Positions 36,953 through 47,126 of a stretch of DNA of 64,000 nt are shown here, piece after piece. Position 1 is the first letter of the stretch, and every line of letters begins with the position of its first letter. The notes under the pieces are model-generated. The model made no database searches. It saw nothing but the letters and a program-made list of their open reading frames with translations, and had not been told where the DNA came from. Location of the stretch: the NCBI RefSeq assembly GCF_000585375.1, contig NZ_KK073874.1:8529913-8593912 (forward strand). Direction: 5' to 3'. Both the position numbers and the translations under genes were made by a program. This DNA is from Cryptosporangium arvum DSM 44712 (GTDB lineage Bacteria > Actinomycetota > Actinomycetes > Mycobacteriales > Cryptosporangiaceae).

Positions 36953-37845
36953 CAGCGCAGCCCCTGCAGGATCACCAGGTCGGCGAGCGCAAACAAAAAC
37001 AAAACAATTCCAATGACGCCATTCGCGGTGAAAAACGCCCTATTGACGCGGGACAGGTCATTGGGACGAACAATTGCGTGCTCGTAGGCCAGCACCACCG
37101 CGGTGAACACCATTCCGGCCCACCAGAGCCAGCGGAAGCCGGTAAGAGCCCCGAACCAGACGAACAGCGCCACCGTGACCACATGCACGACCGTCGACGC
37201 GTGCAGGGACGCGGCGATGCCGAACCGCACCGGCACGCTGCGCACACCGATCCGCTTGTCCACCTCGACGTCCTGGCAGGCGTAGATGAGGTCGAAGCCG
37301 CCGATCCAGGTGCCGACGGCCAGGCCGAGCACGAACGCCTCCCACGACCACGACCCGGTGACGCCGATCCACGCGCCGAGCGGAGCGATGGCCTGAGCCA
37401 GGCCCAGGAACGCCTGCGGGAAGTCGGTGAAGCGTTTCGCGTAGGAGTAGATCGTCAGGAAGAACAGTGCGATCGGGGACAGCACCAGGCAGAGCCAGCC
37501 GAGCCAGGCCGCGGACGCCAGGAACACGGCGAGCGCGACGCCCAGCCCGATCCAGGCCGAACGCACCGACAGCGCACCGGTGACCAGCTCGCGCTGCGCG
37601 GTGCGTGGGTTCTGCGCGTCGATCCGCCGGTCGATGATGCGGTTCGCGGCCATCGCCACCGTGCGGGCCGCGACCATCGCGACCGTGATCACGAGCAGCG
37701 TCAGCCACTGGACCGACGGCCCCTCGGTGCGCATCGCGGTGAGCGCGGCCACGTAGGCGAACGGCAGCGCGAACACCGAGTGCTCGATCATGACCAGCCG
37801 CAGGAACGCCTTCACCTTGTTGGGCGCCTCGGCGGTGGTGCTCAC
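36949..37845 (-). CDS. mqnP: UbiA-family prenyltransferase (probable MqnP)
   Basis: An integral membrane prenyltransferase of about 298 residues. The first aspartate-rich motif is NRIIDRRIDAQNPRT; the second is YACQDVEVDKRIG. About eight hydrophobic helices follow the family pattern. In the futalosine pathway MqnP transfers the polyprenyl chain to the naphthoate ring, and the genomic context (ubiD and ubiX homologues on either side) supports this over a MenA or protoheme farnesyltransferase role. The GTG start overlaps the ubiD homologue stop. Confidence 0.9.
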   Translation of the reverse strand: MSTTAEAPNKVKAFLRLVMIEHSVFALPFAYVAALTAMRTEGPSVQWLTLLVITVAMVAARTVAMAANRIIDRRIDAQNPRTAQRELVTGALSVRSAWIGLGVALAVFLASAAWLGWLCLVLSPIALFFLTIYSYAKRFTDFPQAFLGLAQAIAPLGAWIGVTGSWSWEAFVLGLAVGTWIGGFDLIYACQDVEVDKRIGVRSVPVRFGIAASLHASTVVHVVTVALFVWFGALTGFRWLWWAGMVFTAVVLAYEHAIVRPNDLSRVNRAFFTANGVIGIVLFLFALADLVILQGLRW

Positions 37846-39287
37846 AGCCCGAACTCCCGCCAACGTGCGTCAACGGCAGCGACTACCTCGGGGCTCATCC
37901 GCATCTCCTCCGGCCAGCCGCGGTGATAGCCCTCGGACGGGAGCTTGCGAGTGGCGTCCACCCCCAGCTTGCCACCCCAGAACTGCTGGTAGGAGGCGTG
38001 ATCGAGGTGATCTACCGGACCATGGGTGAGCAGGATGTCGTGCGCGTAGTCGACGTTGCCGAAGGCCCGGAACGCGACCTCCTGGTAGTCGTGGACGTCA
38101 CAGTCGGAATCGACGACGACGATCAGCTTGGAGAGCGAGAGCAGGCCGGCGCCCCAGACCGCGTTCATCACCTTCATCGCGTGCTTCGGGAACCGCTTGT
38201 CGATCGAGACGATGCAGCAGTTGTGGAAGACGCCGGCGTCGGGCAGGTCGAAGTCGACGATGTCGGGGATCATGAACTTGATCAGCGGCAGGAAGATCCG
38301 GTTGGTGGCCTTGCCGAGCGGGCCGTCCTCCTGGGGCGGCTGGCTGGTGACGATCGACTGGTAGATCGGCTTGCGCTGCGTCGTCATCACCTCGACGTGC
38401 AGCACCGGGAAATCCTCGACCGGCGTGTAGAACCCGGTGTGGTCGCCGAACGGGCCCTCCGGAGCACGCTCACCCGGCTCGAGGTAGCCCTCCAGCACCA
38501 CCTGGGCGTGCGCGGGCACCTGCAGCGGCACGGTGAGACAGTCGACCATCTCGACCCGCTCACCGCGCAGGAAGCCCGCGAAGAGGTACTCGTCGATGTC
38601 ACCGGGGAGTGGCGCGGTCGCGGAGTACGACACCGCCGGGTCGCAGCCGAAGGCGATCGCCACCGGGAGCCGCTGGCCGAGCCGCTCGGCGACCGCGTGG
38701 TGCGCGGTGGAGTCCTTGTGGATCTGCCAGTGCATGCCCAGCGTGTTGCGGCTGTGCTGCTGCAGGCGGTAGAGGCCGAGGTTGCGGGCGCCGGTCTCCG
38801 GGTGCTTCGTGTGGGTGAGACCCAGGTTGTGGTAGATCCCGCCATCGCCGGGCCAGACCTGCAGCCCGGGAAGCTTGTTCAGATCGACCTCGTCGCCCTT
38901 GTAGACGACCTCCTGGCTCGGCGCCGTCTTCACCCGCTTCGGGGGGACGTTCTTGAGCTGGGTGAGCTTGCCGAGCGCCTCGCGGAAGCCGCTGAACCCC
39001 TGCGGCAGCTCGGGCTTGAGCATGCTCGCGATGCGCTGCCCGATCTCGTCGAGCGAATCGACGCCGAGCGCCATCGCCATCCGGCGCTCGGTGCCGAACA
39101 CGTTGATCGCCAGCGGCATGTCGCCGCGGGTGGGGTTCTCGAACAGCAGGGCCGGGCCACCGGCACGCACCACCCGCTGGGTGATCTCGCTGATCTCGAG
39201 CGTCGGATCGACCGGCGCGGTGATCCGCTTGAGCTCACCGGCCTTCTCCAGCCGCTTCAGGAACTCACGAAGATCGGTGTGGGCCAT
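37842..39287 (-). CDS. ubiD: UbiD-family decarboxylase (probable MqnL)
   Basis: A prenyl-FMN-dependent decarboxylase of about 481 residues. AINVFGTERRMAMALG lies near residue 62, NLGLYRLQQHSRNTLGMHW is the prFMN/Mn-binding region, and PEGPFGDHTGFY contains the catalytic Glu/Asp region. It would decarboxylate the prenylated naphthoate made by the neighbouring UbiA homologue, using cofactor from the UbiX homologue. ATG 39287 is preferred over GTG 39293; neither has a strong ribosome site. First gene of a three-gene operon joined by GTGA overlaps. Confidence 0.92.
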   Translation of the reverse strand: MAHTDLREFLKRLEKAGELKRITAPVDPTLEISEITQRVVRAGGPALLFENPTRGDMPLAINVFGTERRMAMALGVDSLDEIGQRIASMLKPELPQGFSGFREALGKLTQLKNVPPKRVKTAPSQEVVYKGDEVDLNKLPGLQVWPGDGGIYHNLGLTHTKHPETGARNLGLYRLQQHSRNTLGMHWQIHKDSTAHHAVAERLGQRLPVAIAFGCDPAVSYSATAPLPGDIDEYLFAGFLRGERVEMVDCLTVPLQVPAHAQVVLEGYLEPGERAPEGPFGDHTGFYTPVEDFPVLHVEVMTTQRKPIYQSIVTSQPPQEDGPLGKATNRIFLPLIKFMIPDIVDFDLPDAGVFHNCCIVSIDKRFPKHAMKVMNAVWGAGLLSLSKLIVVVDSDCDVHDYQEVAFRAFGNVDYAHDILLTHGPVDHLDHASYQQFWGGKLGVDATRKLPSEGYHRGWPEEMRMSPEVVAAVDARWREFGL

Positions 39288-39323
39288 GAACACAAGTATT
39301 CATGGCCCACCGACAGTCGCGAC

Positions 39324-40301
39324 CTACGGCCTGCCCGCCCCGGCGAACGGCATGTTGTTGATGCTCTCGACCTGGACGTTCTGGCCCTCGGTGGGTGCGT
39401 GCACCACCTGGTTGTTGCCGATGTAGATGCCGTCGTGGTGCAGGTCGCTGTAGAAGAAGACGATGTCGCCCGGCTGCAGGTTGGAGCGGGAGACCTTGGG
39501 GATCTGGTTGTACTGCTGGTGCGCCGAGTGCGGCAGGTTCACGCCGACCTGCTTCCAGGCCATCATCACCAGACCCGAGCAGTCCCACTGGTTGGGGCCG
39601 GAGCCGCCGAACACGTAGGGCTCACCCTGCTGCGCCATCGCGTACTGCACGACCACCGCGGCGTTACCGCTGGCCTGGCCGTTGTAGGTGACCGTGGCCG
39701 GCGAGCTGCCGTACTTCTTGACGTACGCCGACCGGCGGATCTCCTCCCACTTCGACTGGTCCTTCTTGATCTGCTTCTGCTGGGAGCCGAGCTGCGACTC
39801 CAGCCGCTGCGCCGCCTTGACCTGGTTGTCGACGCGGGTCTTGGTGGCGTCGTACTTGGCCTGGTAGGCCTTCGCCTCCTCGATCGTGTCGCGCTGACGC
39901 GAGGAGAGCCACTCCACGGCGGCGAGCTGATCGAGGTAGTTCTCCGGCGAGCCCTCGCGGACGATCGCGGAGGTGAGCGACATGCTGCCGTCGCGGTACG
40001 CGGTGGCGGCGATCTTGCCGACCTCGGCCTGGGCCTCGTCGAGCTTGGTCTGGGACGCGGCCAGCTGGCGGTTCAGCCCGGCCTGCTGCGTCTTGACCCG
40101 CTTGAGCTGGACCTTGGCGCTGTTCATCTGCTCGTTGACCTTGTCCATCTTGACGCCGAGAGCGTCGAGTTGCTTCTCGGCTTCGGACAAGGACGGGGCC
40201 GCATTGGCGCCGCCTCCGGGTAACAGCACCACGCACAGAAGGGTTGCGAGGACGCTGGCCAGAACGACGGGACGGCGAGCGTGAGTCCGAGAGGATCTCA
40301 C
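39324..40301 (-). CDS. Secreted NlpC/P60 endopeptidase (RipA-like)
   Basis: A 325-residue peptidoglycan hydrolase: signal peptide to about residue 34 (ANA-AP), then a long coiled coil (residues 37-195, many KxxxLxxQ-like repeats). A C-terminal NlpC/P60 domain follows, with catalytic Cys in WDCSGLV, His in HHDGIYIG and a polar His in VVHAPTEG. Proteins of this plan cleave peptide stems at the division site in actinobacteria, with the coiled coil as autoinhibitor. The GTG start follows AAGGGAG at longish spacing. Confidence 0.93.
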   Translation of the reverse strand: MRSSRTHARRPVVLASVLATLLCVVLLPGGGANAAPSLSEAEKQLDALGVKMDKVNEQMNSAKVQLKRVKTQQAGLNRQLAASQTKLDEAQAEVGKIAATAYRDGSMSLTSAIVREGSPENYLDQLAAVEWLSSRQRDTIEEAKAYQAKYDATKTRVDNQVKAAQRLESQLGSQQKQIKKDQSKWEEIRRSAYVKKYGSSPATVTYNGQASGNAAVVVQYAMAQQGEPYVFGGSGPNQWDCSGLVMMAWKQVGVNLPHSAHQQYNQIPKVSRSNLQPGDIVFFYSDLHHDGIYIGNNQVVHAPTEGQNVQVESINNMPFAGAGRP

Positions 40302-40656
40302 CGGTGCGGCACTCCCTTACTCCCCCGTGAACAGCGGACACTCGAAAAGTACTGGGACACGGTATGACATCTGTTACTGAGCGGTCCAGCCTCGTGTGGG
40401 AATCCTAATGAAGGCCCTGGGGACCACCACAACGCGTAGTGGGTCCACTCCGGAACGGCTTCTTAAGTGCTCCTTAATGCGGTTTCGTCGCCGCATCCGC
40501 CGAACGGTGGACCCGATACACCACAGTAGACAGACGAATGGGCGATCACATCACCGGTACCCACGAGGCGGCTGATTAACCCGTCGTCTAACGTCCCTGA
40601 AAAGTCCTTTTTTGGTAATTTGTCGGAAACGACAGAGGGACCAGGGGGACGATTCG
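40302..40656. promoter_or_regulatory. Divergent promoter/leader region between the NlpC/P60 gene and a small ORF
   Basis: These 355 bases have no well-supported gene apart from the small gene starting at 40657. On the minus strand they form a possible long leader for the NlpC/P60 gene. Two CTTAA words around 40462-40477 are notable in GC-rich DNA. I looked for a c-di-AMP (ydaO-type) riboswitch, common before such genes, and did not find its conserved blocks. Confidence 0.4.
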
Positions 40657-40809
40657 ATGCCACAGCAGGCCGAACACGAGGACGTGGTGGTGGTCGGCTG
40701 GCTCCGGGGGGACGACTACGAGGCCGCGCTCGCCTATCGACGCCGCGACGACCTCACCCCGAAGGACGATCAGCCGAAGCGCCAGCCGTCACAACCGCCC
40801 GACCACTGA
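40657..40809 (+). CDS. Small hypothetical protein (50 residues)
   Basis: A short gene with a good Shine-Dalgarno sequence (CCAGGGGGA, about seven bases before the ATG). The product, beginning MPQQAEHEDVVVVGWLRGDD, has a short hydrophobic strand followed by a highly charged, proline-containing tail; there is no signal or membrane helix. A strong bidirectional terminator follows at 40865. Function unknown. The ribosome site and terminator argue that it is real. Confidence 0.6.
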   Translation: MPQQAEHEDVVVVGWLRGDDYEAALAYRRRDDLTPKDDQPKRQPSQPPDH

Positions 40810-40864
40810 TCCACGAACCCAAGAATTAAGGTTTCACGACCACCGGGACGTGGCCCGGAACACA

Positions 40865-40902
40865 AAAGTGCGCGCCACCCCGATACGGGTGACGCGCACT
40901 TT
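40865..40902. terminator. Bidirectional intrinsic terminator
   Basis: A perfect ten-base stem, AAAGTGCGCG with CGCGCACTTT, extends inward with CACCC/GGGTG. Flanking A and T residues on each side suit termination in both directions, between the small gene and ccsB. Confidence 0.85.
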
Positions 40903-40910
40903 CTTAGGGC

Positions 40911-41912
40911 TCACAGACCCGAGTACGAGTGCAGCCCGCTCACCGCGAAGTTGATGACGTAGAGGTTGATCATCATCGTGACGAAGCCCAGCACCGCGAT
41001 CGCGGCGGCCCGGGGGCCGCGCCAGCCGGTGGTGGCCCGCGCGTGCAGGTACGCGGCGTAGACGACCCAGGAGATGAACGCCCAGGTCTCCTTGGGGTCC
41101 CAACCCCAGTACCGGCTCCACGCCGCCTCGGCCCAGATCGCGCCGCAGATGATCGCGAACGTCCAGATCGGGAAACCGAACGCGTGCAGGCGGAACGTCA
41201 TCCGCTCCAGCCCCTCGGCCGCGGGCAGGTGCCGCCCCACGCCGAAGCCGAACCCGGGCGCATTCGCCGGACGCCCCGCCGCGACCCGCCGGTCGTACCC
41301 CTCACGCAGCAGGTACAGCACCGACAGCACGCCGCCGATCAGGTAGATGCCGACCGAGATCGACGCGGTGGAGACGTGGATCCAGAGCCAGTACGAGTTG
41401 AGCGCGGGCATCAGCGGCCCGGCGTCGACGTAGAGCACGGTGCCGGCCAGCCCCAGCAGCAGCACGACCGGCAGCATCACGAACATGCCGAGGTAGCGCA
41501 CCGGACGCCGGGCGGAGACCACCAGCCAGGTGATCGTGCCGACGACGCACGCCACCGAGACGAACTCGTACATGTTGCCCCACGGCACCCGACCCGCCGC
41601 GAAGCCGCGGGCGGCCAGGCAGCCGACCTGCGCGAGCGCACCGACGACCGCCGCCATGACCCCGAACCGCCCGAACCAGGCCGCGCGCCCGACGGTGGGA
41701 GCGGGAGGCGCCGGCGGGGACGGGGTCTCGTCCTGCTCGGGGCCTCCGGCGCCGACGAGCACCCGTTTCGCCGGAGCCTCGGCGCGGGAAGCCACCACCC
41801 CCTTGCGCCCGAACGCGAACTCGATGGCGTAGCCGAACATCGCCACCGTGTACGCCAGGATCGCGACGACGAGCAGCGTGTTCGAGAGGTCGGCGAGCTG
41901 GGCGTCCGTCAT
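40911..41912 (-). CDS. ccsB: Cytochrome c biogenesis protein CcsB (ResC)
   Basis: Polytopic membrane protein of 333 residues in the System II cytochrome c synthase, which exports heme and attaches it to apocytochromes. The tryptophan-rich heme motif is WGWDPKETWAFISW, with conserved histidines in WIHVSTASIS and FRLHAFGFP nearby. About eight helices are visible, with a Pro-rich cytoplasmic loop near residue 65. Its ATG overlaps the resB stop by four bases; it closes the hemL to ccsB cluster. Confidence 0.95.
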   Translation of the reverse strand: MTDAQLADLSNTLLVVAILAYTVAMFGYAIEFAFGRKGVVASRAEAPAKRVLVGAGGPEQDETPSPPAPPAPTVGRAAWFGRFGVMAAVVGALAQVGCLAARGFAAGRVPWGNMYEFVSVACVVGTITWLVVSARRPVRYLGMFVMLPVVLLLGLAGTVLYVDAGPLMPALNSYWLWIHVSTASISVGIYLIGGVLSVLYLLREGYDRRVAAGRPANAPGFGFGVGRHLPAAEGLERMTFRLHAFGFPIWTFAIICGAIWAEAAWSRYWGWDPKETWAFISWVVYAAYLHARATTGWRGPRAAAIAVLGFVTMMINLYVINFAVSGLHSYSGL

Positions 41913-43600
41913 GACGCTCCTTCTTTCGCGGGTGCGGTGCGATCTTTCGCGGGCGCGGTGCGTTCGATCCGTTCGACGAGGCTCTGGAACTCGTCGGCGA
42001 AGCGGTCGGGGTCGGTGCGGGCCAGGCCGCCGACGGTGAGCTCACCGTCGCCGGTGACCCGGACGAAGATCCGGCGACGCCGGACGGTGAGCGAGGCGAT
42101 CAGGCCGACGAGCATGAATCCGGCCGAGACCAGCACGAGCATCTCGCCGGGGTCGTGTCCGACCTGGACGGTCATGAACTCGCGGTAGCCGGCGAACTGC
42201 AGCGTCGTGCCGTCGTCGAGCTTCCAGACCTCGCCGACCGAGAGCTTCTTCGAGCCCACCGACTTGAGCGCGCCGCTGTCGACCTGGTTCTGGTCGATCG
42301 AGTAGACCGAGCGCGCGATGCCGGAGTCCAGACCGGTGTCGCCGCGGTAACCGACGAGCGTCACCGCCGGGTCCTTCGCTTCCGGGCTGATCGACCGGAT
42401 CGGCGGGCCGGACAGCGAGGCGGTCGGCAGGAAGAACCCGGTGAACGCCATCTGGACGTCGCTGGTGCGGGCGGTCGACTTGGGATCCTGGTTGGCGTCC
42501 GGGAGCACGAACGCCCCCTCGCTGGTCAGCTGCACGTCCTGAGGCAGGAACGCCGGCGTCTCCTCGAACACCGTGCCGAACCGGTCGGTGTACTTGAGCA
42601 CCGGCGCGTAGCCGTGGTTGATCAGGTAGACGTTCGCGCCGTCGAGCCGCAGCGGGTGGTTGACCTTCAGGTCGTACTCGGTGTCGGGGTCCTGCGTGAA
42701 CGCGCGGTCGCCCTGGATGTACCGGACCTTGGCCAGGAAGTCCTCGGGCTGGCCGTTCTCCAGGTACGTGCCCTGGAAGTCGTCGAGCCGGACGCAGAAC
42801 GACGGCAGCGCCGCGTCACGCATGCGGCTGCCGGGCGAGAACGAGTCGTAGGCCTGGACGGTGTCGCAGAACGCGTTGCCCTCGACCGTGAGCACGCTGG
42901 CCTTCCAGCCCCACAGCGAACCGGACGCGACGCCGACCAGGAGGCCGACGAGCGCGACGTGGAAGGCCAGGTTGCCGGTCTCGCGCAGGTAGCCCTTCTC
43001 GGCGCTGACCGTCACCGCGCCGGACGTCTCGGTACGCACCACCGTGCGCCAGCGGGCGCGGCGCAGCACGCCCCGGGCGGAGTCGGCGATCGCGGACGGG
43101 TCACCGGCCACCGCGGCCGCCCCGGAGACCGGCAGGCGGTCGAGGTGGCGGGGTGCGGCCGGGGGCCGCTTGACCATCGCGCGGGCGTGCACCCGGATGC
43201 GCGGCACGAGGCAGCCGACGAGCGAGATGAACAGCAGCAGGTAGATCGCCGCGAACCAGGGCGAGGCGAAGACGTCGAACGCGGACAGCTTGTCGAGGAA
43301 CGGCGCCAGCTTCGGGTGCTCGGCGAAGTACTCGTCGACCTTGTTCTGGTTCAGGTCGCGCTGCGGGAACGTGCTGCCGGGGACGGCCGCGAGCGCCAGC
43401 AGGAACAGCAGCACCAGCGCGGTGCGCATGCTGGTGAGGATCCGCCACCAGCGGCGCGGTTCCTCCAGCAGCGCGTTCAGCCGGCCCGGTCCGCTCGGCC
43501 CGATCGGACCGCGGCCGGCGCGGCGGTCCTCGGGCTTGCTGGCGTCCTCCGGTGCGGTCGCGAGACCGGTGACCGCGTCCTGCTCGCCGAGCGTGGCCAT
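41909..43600 (-). CDS. resB: Cytochrome c biogenesis protein ResB
   Basis: System II partner of CcsB, about 563 residues. A disordered N-terminus (Ala/Gly/Pro-rich, about 45 residues) is followed by RRWWRILTSMRTALVLLFLLALA as the first helix, two further helices, a large external domain from about 260 to 500 and a last helix (MLVLVSAGFMLVGLIASL). ResB helps hold apocytochrome and heme in position. Start at ATG 43600 overlaps the ccdA stop; the end overlaps the ccsB start. Confidence 0.94.
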   Translation of the reverse strand: MATLGEQDAVTGLATAPEDASKPEDRRAGRGPIGPSGPGRLNALLEEPRRWWRILTSMRTALVLLFLLALAAVPGSTFPQRDLNQNKVDEYFAEHPKLAPFLDKLSAFDVFASPWFAAIYLLLFISLVGCLVPRIRVHARAMVKRPPAAPRHLDRLPVSGAAAVAGDPSAIADSARGVLRRARWRTVVRTETSGAVTVSAEKGYLRETGNLAFHVALVGLLVGVASGSLWGWKASVLTVEGNAFCDTVQAYDSFSPGSRMRDAALPSFCVRLDDFQGTYLENGQPEDFLAKVRYIQGDRAFTQDPDTEYDLKVNHPLRLDGANVYLINHGYAPVLKYTDRFGTVFEETPAFLPQDVQLTSEGAFVLPDANQDPKSTARTSDVQMAFTGFFLPTASLSGPPIRSISPEAKDPAVTLVGYRGDTGLDSGIARSVYSIDQNQVDSGALKSVGSKKLSVGEVWKLDDGTTLQFAGYREFMTVQVGHDPGEMLVLVSAGFMLVGLIASLTVRRRRIFVRVTGDGELTVGGLARTDPDRFADEFQSLVERIERTAPAKDRTAPAKEGAS

Positions 43601-44414
43601 CAGAGCACCACCGTGCCGACGCCGAAGATGCCGCGGATCCAGATCACCAGGTCGTCCCAGAACCCGAACAGCAGCGCGACGCCGACCGCGATCAGCAGCA
43701 CACCACCGATCCGCACCACCCAGACGCTGTGCCTGCGCACGGCCGCGAACGCGCCGAGCAGGCGCCGGAACCCGAGCGCGAACAGCACGAACGGCACGCC
43801 GAGGCCGACGCAGTACGCGAGCGCCAGGAACGCGCCCCGCCCCGCTCCGCCCTGGACCGCGGCCAAGCCGAGCACCGCACCGAGCGTCGGGCCGACGCAG
43901 GGGATCCAGCCGAGGCCGAACACCGCACCGAGCAGCGGTGCCCCGGCCAGGCCGGAGGCGGGCAGCCACCGCACCCGGGCTTCACGCTGCAGGCCGGGCA
44001 GCACCCCGAGGTAGCCGAGCCCGAAGACGATGACGAGCGCGCCGATCACCCGCTGCAGGGTCGCCTGGTGTTCGAACAGGAACCCGCCGAGGCCACCGGT
44101 CGCGAACGCGATGAGCGTGAACACCGCGCTGAACCCGGCGACGAACAGCAAGCTCCCCGCGAGCATCCGCCCACGGACCTTCGTGCGAGAAGGACGGGTG
44201 GCCAACGCCACCCCACCCGAGGAGGGCACCGGTCGCCCCGAGGGGTCGGTGCCCAGCGCGGCGTCCAGGTCGGCTCCGGCGATCCCGGTGACATAGGAGA
44301 CGTAACCCGGCACCAGCGGGAGCACGCACGGCGAGAGGAAGCTGACCAGCCCGGCCAGCACGCTGACTCCGGCCGCGACGATCAGCGGCCCGTCGGTGAC
44401 CAGGCCCTCGACGC

Positions 44415-44418
<4 letters not shown>
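43600..44418 (-). CDS. ccdA: Thiol-disulfide transport protein CcdA
   Basis: A DsbD-beta-like membrane protein of 272 residues that carries reducing equivalents out to ResA. Its two redox cysteines are C31 (SFLSPCVLPLVPG) and the one in GWIPCVGPTLG, each followed by proline as in the family. Six helices are expected. A longer-than-usual loop with PSSGGVALATRPSRTKVRG follows the first helix. Start and stop overlap resA and resB. Confidence 0.94.
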
Positions 44419-45002
<584 letters not shown>

Positions 45003-45007
45003 CGGAT

Positions 45008-45658
45008 TCAGGCGCCTCGCTCGGTCTGGGCGGTCTTCGACTGGGCGATCAGGGCGGCGGCGGGATCGGCGTACTCGACGCCGACGACCTCGTCGTCCTC
45101 GAACTTCACCGACGTCACGCTGGCCAGCGCGCACTGCCGGCGACGGGGGTCGTGCCAGAGCGACTTCTTCTCCAGGAACCGGCGGAGGATGACGATCGGC
45201 GACTGGTGGGAGATGCAGACCACCTCGTGGCCCTCGGCGGCCTTCCGGAAGTCGGTGATGGCCGAGAACATCCGCTCGGCCTGCTCCTGGTACGGCTCCC
45301 CCCACGAGGGACGGAACGGGTTACGCAGGTAGTGCCAGTACTTCCGGTGCCGCCAGAGGCCGTCGCCCGGCCCGAACGGCTTGCCCTCGAACAGGTTCGT
45401 GGCCTCGATCAGCCGCTCGTCGACGACCGCCTCGACGCCGAACCGCTCGGCGAACGGCTCCATCGTCTGCTGCGCGCGCTCCATCGGGCTGACGAAGAGG
45501 TGCGTGACGTCGCGATCGGCCAGGTGCTTCGCGGTGACCACCGCCATCTGCTCGCCCAGCGGCGACAGTTTGTACCCGGGCAGACGTCCGTAGAGGATCC
45601 CGCCCGGGTTGTACACCTCGCCGTGGCGAATTACGTGCACGGTGGTCGTGACCGTCAC
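45008..45658 (-). CDS. Histidine phosphatase family protein
   Basis: About 216 residues of the phosphoglycerate-mutase-like superfamily. The catalytic histidine is in VIRHGEVYNP, with the second histidine in CISHQSPI; VSPMERAQQT supplies an arginine. Substrate unknown. GTG 45658 has GGAGG at seven bases upstream, so the start is firm. It lies between hemL and resA, separated by a few bases from each, and the same gene order is common in actinobacteria. Confidence 0.92.
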   Translation of the reverse strand: MTVTTTVHVIRHGEVYNPGGILYGRLPGYKLSPLGEQMAVVTAKHLADRDVTHLFVSPMERAQQTMEPFAERFGVEAVVDERLIEATNLFEGKPFGPGDGLWRHRKYWHYLRNPFRPSWGEPYQEQAERMFSAITDFRKAAEGHEVVCISHQSPIVILRRFLEKKSLWHDPRRRQCALASVTSVKFEDDEVVGVEYADPAAALIAQSKTAQTERGA

Positions 45659-45660
45659 TC

Positions 45661-46980
45661 TCAGGCCTCCGTAAGGGACGCTGCGGCGGCCCGGGCCGCC
45701 GTAGGCAACGCTGCCGCGATCCGACCCAGAGCCTCTTCGTCGTGTGCCGCCGACAGGAACCACGCCTCGTAGGCACTGGGCGGAAGGTAGACGCCCTCAG
45801 CCAACATGGCATGGAAGAACGCCGCGTACGCCGCGGTGTCCTGTCGCTGGGCACCGGCGAAGTCGACGACCTCCTCGGCGGCGAAGAACACCGAGAAGAG
45901 GTTGCCGGCCGCCTGCACCCGGTGCGGCACTCCGGCTCCAGTCAACGCCTCCGACGCCAGCCTGGCCACCTGACCGGCCGAAGCGTCGACGTTCGCGTAG
46001 ACCTCCGGGGTGGCCGCTCGCAGCGTGGCCAGGCCGGCCGCGCAGGCCAGCGGGTTACCGGAGAGCGTTCCCGCCTGGTAGACCGGGCCGACCGGAGCCA
46101 GCGCGGCCATCACGTCGGCCTTGCCGCCGAACGCCGCGGCGGGCAGACCGCCGCCCATCACCTTGCCGAACGTGAAGAGGTCGGGGACGACCCGTCCGCC
46201 GGACGCGCCGAACCAGCCCGCCGCCGAGATCCGGAAGCCGGTCATCACCTCGTCGCTGATCAGCAGCGCGCCCGCGGCGGTGCACTGTTCGCGCAGCAGC
46301 AGGTCGAACCCGTCCACCGGCGGGACGACTCCCATGTTCGCCGGCACCGCCTCGACGATCACCGCGGCGATGTCGGGCCCCTGCTCGGCGAAGGCGGCCG
46401 TGAGCGCGGCGGAGTCGTTGTACGGCAGCACGATCGTGTCGGCCGCGCTGGCGCCGGTGACCCCGGGCGTGTCGGGCAGCCCGAACGTCACGACACCCGA
46501 GCCGGCCGCGGCCAGTAGGGCGTCGACGTGGCCGTGGTAGTTGCCGGCGAACTTGACGATCTTGCTGCGGCCGGTGACGCCCCGGGCGAGCCGGATCGCG
46601 CTCATCGTGGCTTCGGTGCCGGAGTTGACCAGGCGCACCTGCTCGACCGGCTCCACCCGGGCGACGATCTCCTCGGCCAGCTCGACCTCGCCGACGCTCG
46701 GCGTGCCGAAGCTCGTGCCCTTCGCGGCCGCCGCGGACAGCGCGGCGACGACGTCGGGGTGGGCGTGGCCCAGCAGCAACGGGCCCCAGGAGCAGACCAG
46801 GTCGACGTATCTGCGGCCGTCGACGTCGTAGAGGTAAGGGCCCTCACCGCGTGCCATGAACCGCGGCGTGCCGCCGACCGCCCGGAAAGCACGGACCGGA
46901 GAGTTGACCCCGCCGGGCACGACGGTGCTGGCACGCGCGAACCATTCGGCCGAGAGGGGCGCGTCCTGGGGATAGCTCAC
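45661..46980 (-). CDS. hemL: Glutamate-1-semialdehyde 2,1-aminomutase
   Basis: A PLP enzyme of about 439 residues that makes 5-aminolevulinate from glutamate-1-semialdehyde, the step after HemA (whose gene lies at 61.7-63.1 kb). [24 protein letters not shown] and the PLP lysine in [11 protein letters not shown] are diagnostic. The GTG at 46980 ([10 protein letters not shown]) is chosen on family length; the ribosome site is weak. First gene of the hemL-phosphatase-resA-ccdA-resB-ccsB cluster. Confidence 0.95.
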   Translation of the reverse strand: MSYPQDAPLSAEWFARASTVVPGGVNSPVRAFRAVGGTPRFMARGEGPYLYDVDGRRYVDLVCSWGPLLLGHAHPDVVAALSAAAAKGTSFGTPSVGEVELAEEIVARVEPVEQVRLVNSGTEATMSAIRLARGVTGRSKIVKFAGNYHGHVDALLAAAGSGVVTFGLPDTPGVTGASAADTIVLPYNDSAALTAAFAEQGPDIAAVIVEAVPANMGVVPPVDGFDLLLREQCTAAGALLISDEVMTGFRISAAGWFGASGGRVVPDLFTFGKVMGGGLPAAAFGGKADVMAALAPVGPVYQAGTLSGNPLACAAGLATLRAATPEVYANVDASAGQVARLASEALTGAGVPHRVQAAGNLFSVFFAAEEVVDFAGAQRQDTAAYAAFFHAMLAEGVYLPPSAYEAWFLSAAHDEEALGRIAAALPTAARAAAASLTEA

Positions 46981-47126
46981 CGAGCCATTGTGACAACTAC
47001 CGGCCGTAGACGTCCTGCCGGGTACCGTGGTGACACCCACATCCCCTGGCCCCAGAGCCCCGGGACGTCGTATACAGAATCCAGGGGCGCGCTCCCCGCA
47101 GCCCCGACGTCTCCCGAGGAGCCGCC

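Noticed and set aside
40302-40656. c-di-AMP (ydaO-type) riboswitch before the RipA-like gene
   Set aside because: The conserved blocks that I know for this riboswitch are not present by eye on the minus strand.
40463-40663. 66-residue minus-strand ORF upstream of the NlpC/P60 gene
   Set aside because: No ribosome binding site, atypical composition, and it lies in the probable promoter/leader region opposite the start of a better-supported small gene.
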